Part shown: in pieces, positions 52,738 to 60,427 of the stretch
Position numbering within the stretch: position 1 is the first letter of the stretch
Layout: each line of letters opens with the position of its first letter
Assembly: GCA_963798805.1 (NCBI GenBank)
Contig: CAWCVC010000002.1
Location: 806,001-870,000, forward strand
DNA length: 64,000 nt
Reading direction: 5' to 3'
Source of the DNA: CAVZCK01 sp963798805
GTDB taxonomy: Bacteria; Pseudomonadota; Alphaproteobacteria; Rhizobiales; Rhodomicrobiaceae
The notes under the pieces: model-generated
The model's database searches: none
Seen by the model: the letters and a program-made list of their open reading frames with translations, nothing else
Told to the model about the DNA's origin: nothing
Made by a program: the position numbers and the translations under genes

Positions 52738-53985
52738 TCACCCCGAAACGGGTTTGGCCTCCAGAGGGCCGCGGGAGCGGCGCGCGCCTGACCGGTGTTC
52801 AGGATGCCGATATTCGGGCAGCGGTAAAACGAGCAAGGCGGCAAGCACTGTACAGACAGGGACGGTTGTCAGGGCGATGCGGAAATTGCCGCCGCTGACA
52901 TCCGCGAGATAGCCGACAAGCGGCTGGAAGACGAGCGCGCCGGCAATGCCAATCATGTTAACGAAGGCAACGACGGTTCCCACGAGCCGGTTCTCGTGAC
53001 CTTCCTTGGCCATGGCAAAGGTCAGCATCTGCAGGCCACCGAAGAACCCGCCCGCAAATAGCAGCGTGCCTTCCGTGATCGCGGTGCCTGGCAGGAACAA
53101 TGCGCCTGCATAAGCGAGCCCGGTCAGCATGGCACCGGAAAAGACGAGCCATTTGCGGTGGCCAAGCCTGTCCGAAAGCCAGCCGCCGGCGACACTGCCG
53201 ACCGCCATGCCCCAGAAAATCATTGAAACGGCGGTTTCCGCAGCAACCTGCGAGATTGGGTGATCCCGCACGAGTTCAGTCGTGCCCCACAAGCCGCCAT
53301 AGACGTTGACCGGCATATAATAGAGCAGACCGATGATCGCGATTGCCCATGTGCGGCCATTGCCGAGCACGTCGGAGAGTGCCTGGCGGATGTGTTCAGC
53401 GGGCGCGGTGGCGGCCGTATCTGCCGGCGACGGCGGCTCGCGCAGAAACACGAGCGCCGCGAGGAAGATCAGGAGACCAACGGCTCCGGTTGCGAGAAAA
53501 ACATCGTGCCATCCAAATCGTTCGATCCATCCCGAAAGGGCCACCGCCCCGATCGCCGTGCCTAACATGCCCACGGCGTTGACGGCGCCAGAGAGCAGCG
53601 CAAAACGTTCCGGTGCAAACCAGTGATTGACCAGCCAAAGCGCCGAGACGAAGGCAAAGGAAGCACCAAAGCCGGTGAGCAACCGGCCCAGAGCCGCGAC
53701 TTCAACGCTGCTCGTCGTCGCGAACATCAGCACACCCGCTGCACAGGCGAAGCTGCCGAGCAGGATGAAGCGTCTGGCGCCATATCGGTCGAGCAGGAGG
53801 CCGACAGCGATCTGCATGGGGGCGTAGATCCAGAAGAACAAGCTGGCGAGCGTTCCGAACCCTGCGTCGGTCAGATCATAATGCCTGGCGATCGCATCTG
53901 CGGACAGGCCGGGTTCGACCCGGCTGACGAATTCGAAGAGGAAGAAGACGGATGCAATCCAGAAGGCGGTCCAGCCCGGGCGCAT
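52738..53985 (-). CDS. MFS transporter
   Basis: A 415-residue 12-helix major facilitator with FVSRVEPGLSADAIARHYDLTD in loop 1, motif A LLLDRYGARRFIL and GSVAGGWLSDRLGHRKWLVF in the second half. The pattern resembles anion or organic-acid:proton symporters of the MFS rather than drug pumps; substrate unknown. It is divergent from arsR across a 360-bp gap. A link to arsenic is only positional. Confidence 0.8.
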   Translation of the reverse strand: MRPGWTAFWIASVFFLFEFVSRVEPGLSADAIARHYDLTDAGFGTLASLFFWIYAPMQIAVGLLLDRYGARRFILLGSFACAAGVLMFATTSSVEVAALGRLLTGFGASFAFVSALWLVNHWFAPERFALLSGAVNAVGMLGTAIGAVALSGWIERFGWHDVFLATGAVGLLIFLAALVFLREPPSPADTAATAPAEHIRQALSDVLGNGRTWAIAIIGLLYYMPVNVYGGLWGTTELVRDHPISQVAAETAVSMIFWGMAVGSVAGGWLSDRLGHRKWLVFSGAMLTGLAYAGALFLPGTAITEGTLLFAGGFFGGLQMLTFAMAKEGHENRLVGTVVAFVNMIGIAGALVFQPLVGYLADVSGGNFRIALTTVPVCTVLAALLVLPLPEYRHPEHRSGARRSRGPLEAKPVSG

Positions 53986-54345
53986 GTTTTTTCCTGCTAT
54001 TCGAGATGCGGCTTCGAACGCAATGCAGGTGGCGTCATATCACACCTCACAATGCTCTCATGTGTTTCGATGGCCGCGGCCGTCTTGAGTTTTCGCAGGA
54101 GGTCAGAAGGCGCAGGGCACCTCGATCGGATGCTGTTTCAACCCTTGCGAGGGCCGGCCACCCACTATCCGATCAATCGCAACGCTCTGATGCTGCCTCG
54201 CGCATAGCCGCTCGCGATCGTTCCCGCCACAGCGGCCGGGAGGCTCGCGGCAGCAGAGATTAGGAACGGGTGAGCGCCCGCTGCAATCCGGCTCCATAGC
54301 GGAAGCCGCTTGGCTCAATTCAAGATTTATTGTATGGATGAATAC
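53986..54345. other. Intergenic region, MFS gene to arsR
   Basis: About 360 bp without a supported gene. The last 40 bases are AT-rich and contain the arsR operator-like dyad. Nothing else was recognised. Confidence 0.5.
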
Positions 54346-54346
54346 A
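54331..54346. promoter_or_regulatory. Possible ArsR operator
   Basis: TGTAT, six bases, ATACA form an inverted repeat just before and overlapping the likely arsR start. ArsR proteins bind AT-rich dyads near their own start. Evidence is position and symmetry only. Confidence 0.35.
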
Positions 54347-54699
54347 TGAATTCCGACATGGTGATCCGGGCGCTTGCTGCGCTCGCACAGGAGCACAGGC
54401 TGGCGATCTTCCGCCTCTTGGTGAAACAAGGGCCGGCAGGGATGCCGGCTGGCGAAATCGGCGAACGGATCGGCATCGGCCCGACCAGCGCCTCCTTCCA
54501 TCTGAAGGAGTTGGACCGGGCCGGCTTGATCCGCGCCCGGCGCGACGGGCGGTTCATCCGCTATGCCTTCAGCACCGAGACCATGCGCGATCTGCTCGCC
54601 TTCCTCACCGAGGATTGCTGCCAGGGCCGGCCGGAATTATGCGGAGATCTGTTCTCTCAGATGAAATGCAGGCCGAAGAAGGAGTTGGTCGATGAGTGA
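54346..54699 (+). CDS. arsR: ArsR-family arsenic-responsive repressor
   Basis: A 117-residue winged-helix repressor: HRLAIFRLLVKQ, then GEIGERIGIGPTSASFHLKEL (recognition helix) and RFIRYAFSTETM wing. The sensor cysteines are the vicinal pair Cys91-Cys92 and Cys99 (TEDCCQGRPELC), the C-terminal arrangement of the Acidithiobacillus-type ArsR. The start is uncertain among TTG 54310, ATG 54334 and ATG 54346; the last leaves the dyad upstream. The stop overlaps arsC by 8 bp, so arsR-arsC-aqpS form one operon. Confidence 0.86.
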   Translation: MNSDMVIRALAALAQEHRLAIFRLLVKQGPAGMPAGEIGERIGIGPTSASFHLKELDRAGLIRARRDGRFIRYAFSTETMRDLLAFLTEDCCQGRPELCGDLFSQMKCRPKKELVDE

Positions 54700-55216
54700 C
54701 CGCGTCTACAACGTGCTCTTTCTGTGTACGCATAATTCGGCGCGCTCGGTGATTGCCGAATGCATCATCAACCGGCTCGGCGCCGGACGGTTCCGTGGCT
54801 TCAGTGCGGGAAGCTCACCCCAAGGCGCCGTCCACCCCTATGCGCTCGACCTCCTGCGCAATCTGAACTACGACGTGAGCGGATTGCGCTCGAAATCCTG
54901 GGATGAGTTCGCCGCCCCCGGCGCGCCGCAAATGGATTTCGTCTTCACCGTTTGCGACAATGCGGCCAACGAGGTCTGCCCGGTCTGGCCGGGACAGCCG
55001 ATGACCGCTCACTGGGGCGTGCCCGATCCGTCGGCGGTCGAGGGCGCCGAAGCTCATAAACGCTACGCCTTTGCCGATACGCACCGGATGCTCTATCAGC
55101 GCATCGGCATCTTCGTAAACCTGCCGATCGCCTCACTCGATAAACTCGCTCTGCAAAACAAGCTCGACGAGATCGGCCGGACCACATCCGCATCCTCGGA
55201 AAGCGAACCGGCCTGA
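54692..55216 (+). CDS. arsC: Arsenate reductase (low-molecular-weight phosphatase fold)
   Basis: A 174-residue protein with the LMW-PTP catalytic loop Cys12-x5-Arg18 in LFLCTHNSARSV, MDFVFTVCDNAANEVCPVWP and the general-acid region GVPDPSAVEG. This matches the arsenate-reductase branch; the second and third redox cysteines needed by the thioredoxin-linked ArsC are plausibly Cys88 and Cys96 in VCDNAANEVC. It reduces arsenate to arsenite. It overlaps arsR by 8 bp and is 3 bp from aqpS. Confidence 0.86.
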   Translation: MSDRVYNVLFLCTHNSARSVIAECIINRLGAGRFRGFSAGSSPQGAVHPYALDLLRNLNYDVSGLRSKSWDEFAAPGAPQMDFVFTVCDNAANEVCPVWPGQPMTAHWGVPDPSAVEGAEAHKRYAFADTHRMLYQRIGIFVNLPIASLDKLALQNKLDEIGRTTSASSESEPA

Positions 55217-55219
55217 GCG

Positions 55220-55921
55220 ATGACCGAGCCCCCACTCAAGCAAAGGCTGGCCGCGGAGTTTTTAGGGACAGCCTTTCTGCTCGCCACGGTGGTCGGCTCG
55301 GGCATCATGGCCGAGCGGCTCGCCGACGGCAATGTAGCGATCGCGCTCATTGGCAACACCCTGCCGACCGGTGCGATCCTCGTCGTGCTCATTACCATGC
55401 TGGGGCCCATCTCGGGCGCACACTTCAATCCGGCCGTGACTGGCGTCTTCGCGCTCCGCGGCGACATCAGTGCCGGCGAAGGCGCAGCCTACGTCGCGGC
55501 ACAGATCGCGGGCGGATTGATCGGCGTCTTCGCGGCTCATCTGATGTTCGCTGAGCCGCTCTTCCAGCTCTCCGCCAAGCTGCGGGACGGGCCGTCGCAA
55601 TGGTTTGCGGAATGGGTGGCGACCTTCGGGCTCGTCATGACCATCCTTCTAACGCTGCGGGCGAAGGTGTCCGCCGTTCCGATGGCCGTCGGCCTTTACA
55701 TCACCGCGGCCTACTGGTTCACCGCCTCGACCTCTTTCGCCAATCCGGCAGTGACGATCGCACGCGCTTTCTCCAACACCTTCGCCGGTATCCGCCCGGC
55801 CGATGCACCGGCCTTCATTATCGCCCAGATGCTCGGAGCTGTCGCCGCGCTCTATCTGTGCCGGTGGCTGACGAATTCGCAAGAGCCGGTGAGCGAAGCC
55901 GTGCGATCGCCGGCGGAGTGA
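55220..55921 (+). CDS. aqpS: Aquaglyceroporin AqpS (MIP family)
   Basis: A 233-residue six-helix MIP channel with both NPA boxes: SGAHFNPAVTG in the first half and TSFANPAVTIARAF in the second. In Sinorhizobium the AqpS channel replaces ArsB in the ars operon and lets arsenite leave down its gradient; the arsR-arsC-aqpS order supports the same role here. It starts 3 bp after arsC. Confidence 0.86.
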   Translation: MTEPPLKQRLAAEFLGTAFLLATVVGSGIMAERLADGNVAIALIGNTLPTGAILVVLITMLGPISGAHFNPAVTGVFALRGDISAGEGAAYVAAQIAGGLIGVFAAHLMFAEPLFQLSAKLRDGPSQWFAEWVATFGLVMTILLTLRAKVSAVPMAVGLYITAAYWFTASTSFANPAVTIARAFSNTFAGIRPADAPAFIIAQMLGAVAALYLCRWLTNSQEPVSEAVRSPAE

Positions 55922-56021
55922 CCGTGCGCTCAGCGATGTCGGCACGAATGAAAGAGAGGATTTGAGCTAAATCTGAGTGCAAAGAAAATAATCAACGGAA
56001 ACGCCAGTGAAGGAGTGCGCA

Positions 56022-56924
56022 ATGCCGAAACATCTTGCGCCCCGCCATCGATTTCGGACCATCCGGCGCCGGGACTGTCTGCGGCTCATCGGAAGCAGCC
56101 TGATCGGTCTTGCCGCGCCAAGCATCCAGCCTGCGCGATCCGCGTCCGGCGATCTCGCGCTCGGCCTGACGCCCGTTTTTCTCACCAACGATCTGGAGCT
56201 TTTGTCGGCCCTGAAAGCCTATCTCGAAACGGCGGTCGGGCGATCGGTCAAGCTCGTTCTCAGACGAACCTATGAGGAGATCACGACGCTTCTCGTTTCG
56301 GGTCAGCTCGATGCGGCCTGGATCTGCGGCTATCCTTACGTCGCCTTCCGGGATCGCCTGGATCTTCTTGCCGCGCCCGTCTGGCGGGGGCGGCCGCTCT
56401 ATCGGTCCTACATCATCGCCGGCAGCAATAACGCGGTCGTCTCGATCGACGACCTGCGGGGCAGCGTCCATGCATTTTCCGACCCAAACAGCAATTCCGG
56501 CTATCTGGTGACGACAGCGCTCCTCGCCGAACGGGGGCTCAGGCCGGAGCATTTCTTCAGCCGCATCTTCTTCACATATGGCCATCGCAACGTGGTGCGC
56601 GCGGTCGCGGCTGGCCTTGCCGATAGCGGCAGCGTCGACGGCTATGTCTGGGAAGTCATGACCGAGACTGAGCCGGAGCTGACCGGCGCGACGCGCGTCG
56701 TGCGCAAATCGGAATGGCTCGGCTTCCCGCCGATTGCGATGCCGCGCGGCGCTCTGGCCCGGCCCGAGGTCCAGACCCTCCAGCAAGCCTTCATCAATAT
56801 GGCCGAGAGCAGCCAGGGGCAGGTCGTGCTGCGCCTCCTTCGTCTCGACGGATTTGAGCGTGCCGAGCCGGCTCTCTTCGACACGATCGCCGCCAAATTA
56901 GATCTCGTCCGGCGCTTTGGATGA
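56022..56924 (+). CDS. aioX: Arsenite-sensing periplasmic binding protein AioX
   Basis: A 300-residue PhnD-like binding protein with a Tat-like N-terminus (RRRDCLRLIGSSLIGLAAP). AAWICGYPYVAFRDR contains Cys102, at the place of the conserved Cys (Cys106 in Agrobacterium AioX) needed for arsenite binding; AFSDPNSNSGYLVTTALL is the ligand-loop signature. AioX binds As(III) and signals to AioS. ATG 56022 is chosen because AGGAG lies 6 bases before it. It overlaps or abuts aioS. Confidence 0.87.
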   Translation: MPKHLAPRHRFRTIRRRDCLRLIGSSLIGLAAPSIQPARSASGDLALGLTPVFLTNDLELLSALKAYLETAVGRSVKLVLRRTYEEITTLLVSGQLDAAWICGYPYVAFRDRLDLLAAPVWRGRPLYRSYIIAGSNNAVVSIDDLRGSVHAFSDPNSNSGYLVTTALLAERGLRPEHFFSRIFFTYGHRNVVRAVAAGLADSGSVDGYVWEVMTETEPELTGATRVVRKSEWLGFPPIAMPRGALARPEVQTLQQAFINMAESSQGQVVLRLLRLDGFERAEPALFDTIAAKLDLVRRFG

Positions 56925-56931
56925 CGAGGCT

Positions 56932-58383
56932 ATGCGGACATTGCTCAAAGCATCGGAATGGCCGATCACCATCAAGGTCCCGCTCCTGGTGACGGCGCTG
57001 ATGCTGGGCATCAGCCTTTTTGTTTCCAACACGGTGCTTTCGAGACTTGCCGAGACCCAGGAACGGGAGCTGCAGACGCTGAGCCGTGCCTATCTCGACG
57101 GGCTGAGCGCCAATCTCCTGCCGTTCATTCTGCACGAAGATGTCTGGGATGTGTTCGACACGCTGGAGCGCGCGCGTGCCGCCTATCCGGGTCTGAACGC
57201 TCTCAACACTATCGTGCTCAACGCCTCGAACCGCGTGATCGCCGCAACCGACCCCAAAGCATTCCCCACCGCGCGGCCCGTGGCTGCCGAGATCCTGCAA
57301 GGGCTCGATCGCGACGGCACGATTCACATCAACGAGAGCAAACGTACGGCCAGGCTTCTGAGCCCGGTCGTCGTTCAGGGTCAGCGGATCGGCAGCATCT
57401 ATACCCAGCTCGATATCTCCGCGCTGCTTGCGGAACGGCAGGCGGTGCTCTGGCAGCTCGTGCTAACCAATGCGGGCATCACATTCATCCTCGCCGCCGT
57501 CGGCTATTGGGCGGTGCGGCGCCTGGTAAAACCGGTGAGAACCATTGGCGCCTATCTCGATCGCAGCAGCGACGGTCTGATGGAAATCATCCCCGATCCG
57601 CAGCTCCGTTCGGCGAAGGGCGAATTTGCGCGGCTTTTCCACCGCTATAACGCAATGGCACGCGCTGCCAATGAACGCCTCGGGCTGGCGAACCAACTCG
57701 CCAAAGAGGAACGGCTTGCGAGTTTGGGGCGGCTCGCTTCCGGGATGGCTCACGAGATCAACAATCCGCTGGGCGGGCTGTTCAACGCGCTGGATTCGCT
57801 GAAGCGCTATGGCGATCGCGAGGCGGTTCGCAGCGCTTCCATCAGCCTCCTGGAACGGGGGTTGAGCGGCATTCGCGATGTCGTCCGGGCAACGCTGATG
57901 ACGTACCGGCGCGCGGATGAACGCGGCAGCCTCAGCCACGACGATATCGAGGATCTGCGCTATCTCATTCGGTCCGCGCTGCGCCAGAAAGGACTCGTGC
58001 TCGCGTGGAAGAACGTCATTGACACCGATCAGGCGCTGTCGGGGGCGAACGTCCGAGACGTCGCGCTCAACCTCCTGCTCAATGCGTGTGCGGCTTCGCC
58101 TGGGGGAGGACGTGTCTCTTTCAGCGCAAGGACTATCGATAGAGCCGTTGAGATCGCGGTCGAAGATCAGGGTAGCGGCTTACCTGAGCCCTACCGAAGC
58201 TTTCTGGAAAACGGTGGTCCGGCAATCTTGCCGCTCAAGCAGGGCGAGGGGCTGGGGCTTTGGATGGTCCGCCGGCTGCTGGACGAAACCGGTGCTGTGG
58301 CCAGCGTCACAGCAGATGCTCACGGCACGAAGATTCGGCTGAGCTTCCCGCTCGCCGGGGAGGATGTGCGCCATGTTGCTTGA
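56932..58383 (+). CDS. aioS: Arsenite-responsive sensor histidine kinase AioS
   Basis: A 483-residue kinase: membrane helices at about 14-34 and 178-198 flank a periplasmic sensor, HAMP (RLVKPVRTIGAYLD) follows, then the phospho-acceptor His274 in GRLASGMAHEINNPLGG and an ATPase domain with NVRDVALNLLLNACAA, EDQGSGLP and GEGLGLWMV. An in-frame TTG at 56917 would add five residues. Directly after aioX (8-bp gap), and its stop overlaps aioR, it is the AioX partner in arsenite signalling. Confidence 0.88.
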   Translation: MRTLLKASEWPITIKVPLLVTALMLGISLFVSNTVLSRLAETQERELQTLSRAYLDGLSANLLPFILHEDVWDVFDTLERARAAYPGLNALNTIVLNASNRVIAATDPKAFPTARPVAAEILQGLDRDGTIHINESKRTARLLSPVVVQGQRIGSIYTQLDISALLAERQAVLWQLVLTNAGITFILAAVGYWAVRRLVKPVRTIGAYLDRSSDGLMEIIPDPQLRSAKGEFARLFHRYNAMARAANERLGLANQLAKEERLASLGRLASGMAHEINNPLGGLFNALDSLKRYGDREAVRSASISLLERGLSGIRDVVRATLMTYRRADERGSLSHDDIEDLRYLIRSALRQKGLVLAWKNVIDTDQALSGANVRDVALNLLLNACAASPGGGRVSFSARTIDRAVEIAVEDQGSGLPEPYRSFLENGGPAILPLKQGEGLGLWMVRRLLDETGAVASVTADAHGTKIRLSFPLAGEDVRHVA

Positions 58384-59692
58384 AGGCAGAACCATCGCTG
58401 TGATTGAAGATGATCCGATCATGGGCGAGTCTCTGGTCCAAAGCCTGGGACTGGAGGGCGCCAAGGTCAGGGTCTATCCATGCGGGAAAGCCGTTGAGGA
58501 CCGCTCCTCCCTTCGTGACCTTGATCTGATCGTCTGCGACATCCGCTTGCCGGATATGGACGGCCAGAGCCTGTTCCGGCATCTGAGCGCCAATGCGGAC
58601 ACGCCGCCTTTTCTGTTCATGACCGCTTATGGCGAGATCGATCAGGCCGTGGCGCTGATGCGGGAGGGCGCGGCCGATTATCTGACCAAGCCCTTCGAGA
58701 TGGCTGTTTTCCTGCGCAAGGTCCAAAGCGCGCTTCGGCCGGTGTCGCGCGAGAGCGGTAGCGCCGTGCTTGGGATCTCGCCGGCCATGCGCGACGTCGA
58801 AAAGCTCGTTCGCATTGTCTCGACGATCGAAAGCCCGGTCATGATGACGGGAGAGACCGGTGTCGGCAAAGAGGTCTGCGCGCGCTTGCTGCATCAGCTA
58901 TCGGCGCGGCGCGGTCCATTCATGGCGGTCAACTGCGCTGCGATCCCCGCCGATCTGCTTGAGAGCGAACTGCTCGGCCATGAGGCCGGGGCCTTCACCG
59001 GCGCGAATAAGCGCCATCTCGGCTATGCGGAGCGCGCGGGCGCCGGAACGCTGTTTCTCGACGAGATCGCCGACCTGCCTCTGCCGCTCCAGGCCAAGCT
59101 CTTGCGTCTCGTCGAGGACCGGCATTTCTACCGCGTGGGCGGCGAGACGCCGATCCCGTTTGCGGCGCGCCTCGTTTCGGCAACCAACGCCGATCTGAAC
59201 GCGCTGATGGAGGCAAGACGGTTCCGCTCCGATCTTTACTACCGGATCAATGTGGTTGAGATCGCTATCCCGCCCCTGCGCGAGCGGCAGGAAGACATTC
59301 CATGGCTTATGAGCCGGTTCTTCACCCAATTCGCCAGTGACCGCGAGACGCCTCCCCGCGGCTTCAGCGTTCCGGCCGAACAGGCGGCGCTCAGCCATCC
59401 CTGGCCGGGCAATGTGCGAGAGCTGAGAAACCGCATCGAGCGCGCCGTTGCGCTCAGCATCGGCGGATGGATTTCGCCGGAAGATCTGTTCCCCGAGAAG
59501 CGATCCCTCGCGGCGAGCGCGCAAACGGCGCCGCGTTCCCTCGCCGATGCGCGAGGGGCTGCCGAAAAGCAGCAGATCATGGTGGCGCTGCAGGAAAATG
59601 ACGGCCAGATCAGCAAGACCGCCGAGGCGCTCGGCGTTTCCCGGACCACGCTCTGGGAAAAGATGCGACGCTATGGTCTTGCGGAACATTGA
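58364..59692 (+). CDS. aioR: NtrC-family sigma-54-dependent regulator AioR
   Basis: A 442-residue response regulator: receiver domain with phospho-acceptor Asp59 (LIVCDIRLPDMDG) and Lys in LTKPFE, then an AAA domain with Walker A TGETGVGKE and the sigma-54 contact GAFTGA (209-214), and a Fis-type HTH at the C-terminus (ISKTAEALGVSRTTLWEKMRRYGL). It should activate the sigma-54 promoter of aioBA. ATG 58364 overlaps aioS by 20 bp; ATG 58373 is possible. Confidence 0.92.
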   Translation: MCAMLLEGRTIAVIEDDPIMGESLVQSLGLEGAKVRVYPCGKAVEDRSSLRDLDLIVCDIRLPDMDGQSLFRHLSANADTPPFLFMTAYGEIDQAVALMREGAADYLTKPFEMAVFLRKVQSALRPVSRESGSAVLGISPAMRDVEKLVRIVSTIESPVMMTGETGVGKEVCARLLHQLSARRGPFMAVNCAAIPADLLESELLGHEAGAFTGANKRHLGYAERAGAGTLFLDEIADLPLPLQAKLLRLVEDRHFYRVGGETPIPFAARLVSATNADLNALMEARRFRSDLYYRINVVEIAIPPLRERQEDIPWLMSRFFTQFASDRETPPRGFSVPAEQAALSHPWPGNVRELRNRIERAVALSIGGWISPEDLFPEKRSLAASAQTAPRSLADARGAAEKQQIMVALQENDGQISKTAEALGVSRTTLWEKMRRYGLAEH

Positions 59693-59713
59693 TCTCGCCG
59701 CATAACGGTTGCC

Positions 59714-59733
59714 ATGTTCGGAAACCCGAACAT
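59714..59733. promoter_or_regulatory. Probable AioR upstream activating site
   Basis: ATGTTCGG, AAAC, CCGAACAT is a perfect 8-4-8 dyad, 95 bp before the -24 box of the aioBA promoter, a normal distance for an NtrC-type enhancer. It is 22 bp past the aioR stop, so it could also be a hairpin terminator; the absence of a T-tract favours the enhancer reading. Confidence 0.6.
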
Positions 59734-59827
59734 CCCGGGACGATCTATGTCAGGAAAATCGAACGCGACTGAATGCGTCTCAGCGTCAAGTTATTGAAAT
59801 ATAGGAGAAAAAGCCAGAGGTATCCGC

Positions 59828-59843
59828 TGGCATCACGCTTGCT
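59828..59843 (+). promoter_or_regulatory. Sigma-54 promoter of aioBA
   Basis: TGGCAT, five bases, TTGCT matches the -24/-12 consensus TGGCAC-N5-TTGCW except the sixth base. It lies 45 bp before the aioB ATG. Arsenite-oxidase genes in Rhizobiales are known to use RpoN with AioR, so the site fits the pathway. Confidence 0.78.
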
Positions 59844-59887
59844 CTTCAGGGCCGTACCGCAACGGACCATCAAAGGGGAGGAAGCGC

Positions 59888-60412
59888 ATGAAACGTTGCC
59901 GAAATCTGGTCGATGTGGGTCGCCGTCAGTTCTTGCGGGGGACCGGCGTCGCCGCAGCCGGGCTCGCCGCCACCGCGACCCTCCCGCAGGAAAGCAAAGC
60001 GGCGCCGTCACTGGCAAGGGTGTCTTATCCCTCGAACCGCTTGGCGAACATCAAGGATCTCAAGGTCAATGAGCCGGTCGATGTCAGCTATCCGGATGCC
60101 GACGCGCCGGGCGTGCTCTTGAAGCTTGGCCATCGCGTCGAAGGCGGCGCCGGTCCCGACGGTGATGTGGTCGGTTTCTCGACAGTGTGTCCGCATAAGG
60201 GCTTTCCCCTGACCTATAACAGCTCCGATCGAAGTTTGAATTGCCCCGGCCACTATTCACGCTTCGACGTGGAAAAGGGCGGCCAAGAGATCTGGGGGCA
60301 GGCGACGCAAAACCTTCCACAATACACCCTCCGCGTGGACGACAAGGGCGACATCTATGCCGAAGGGCTGGATGAGCTGCTCTACGGACGTCTGAGCAAC
60401 GTGCTGTCGTAA
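59888..60412 (+). CDS. aioB: Arsenite oxidase small (Rieske) subunit
   Basis: A 174-residue Rieske protein with a Tat signal (GRRQFLRGTGVAAAG). The 2Fe-2S ligands are Cys101 and His103 (CPHKGF) and Cys119 and His122 (CPGHYS). The positions that form a disulfide in Alcaligenes and many Rieske proteins are Phe106 and Gly121, as in the Rhizobium NT-26 type enzyme. With AioA it forms the periplasmic arsenite oxidase; the folded complex is exported by Tat using this subunit's signal. It is 16 bp upstream of aioA. Confidence 0.93.
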   Translation: MKRCRNLVDVGRRQFLRGTGVAAAGLAATATLPQESKAAPSLARVSYPSNRLANIKDLKVNEPVDVSYPDADAPGVLLKLGHRVEGGAGPDGDVVGFSTVCPHKGFPLTYNSSDRSLNCPGHYSRFDVEKGGQEIWGQATQNLPQYTLRVDDKGDIYAEGLDELLYGRLSNVLS

Positions 60413-60427
60413 GGGAGGATTGGACCC

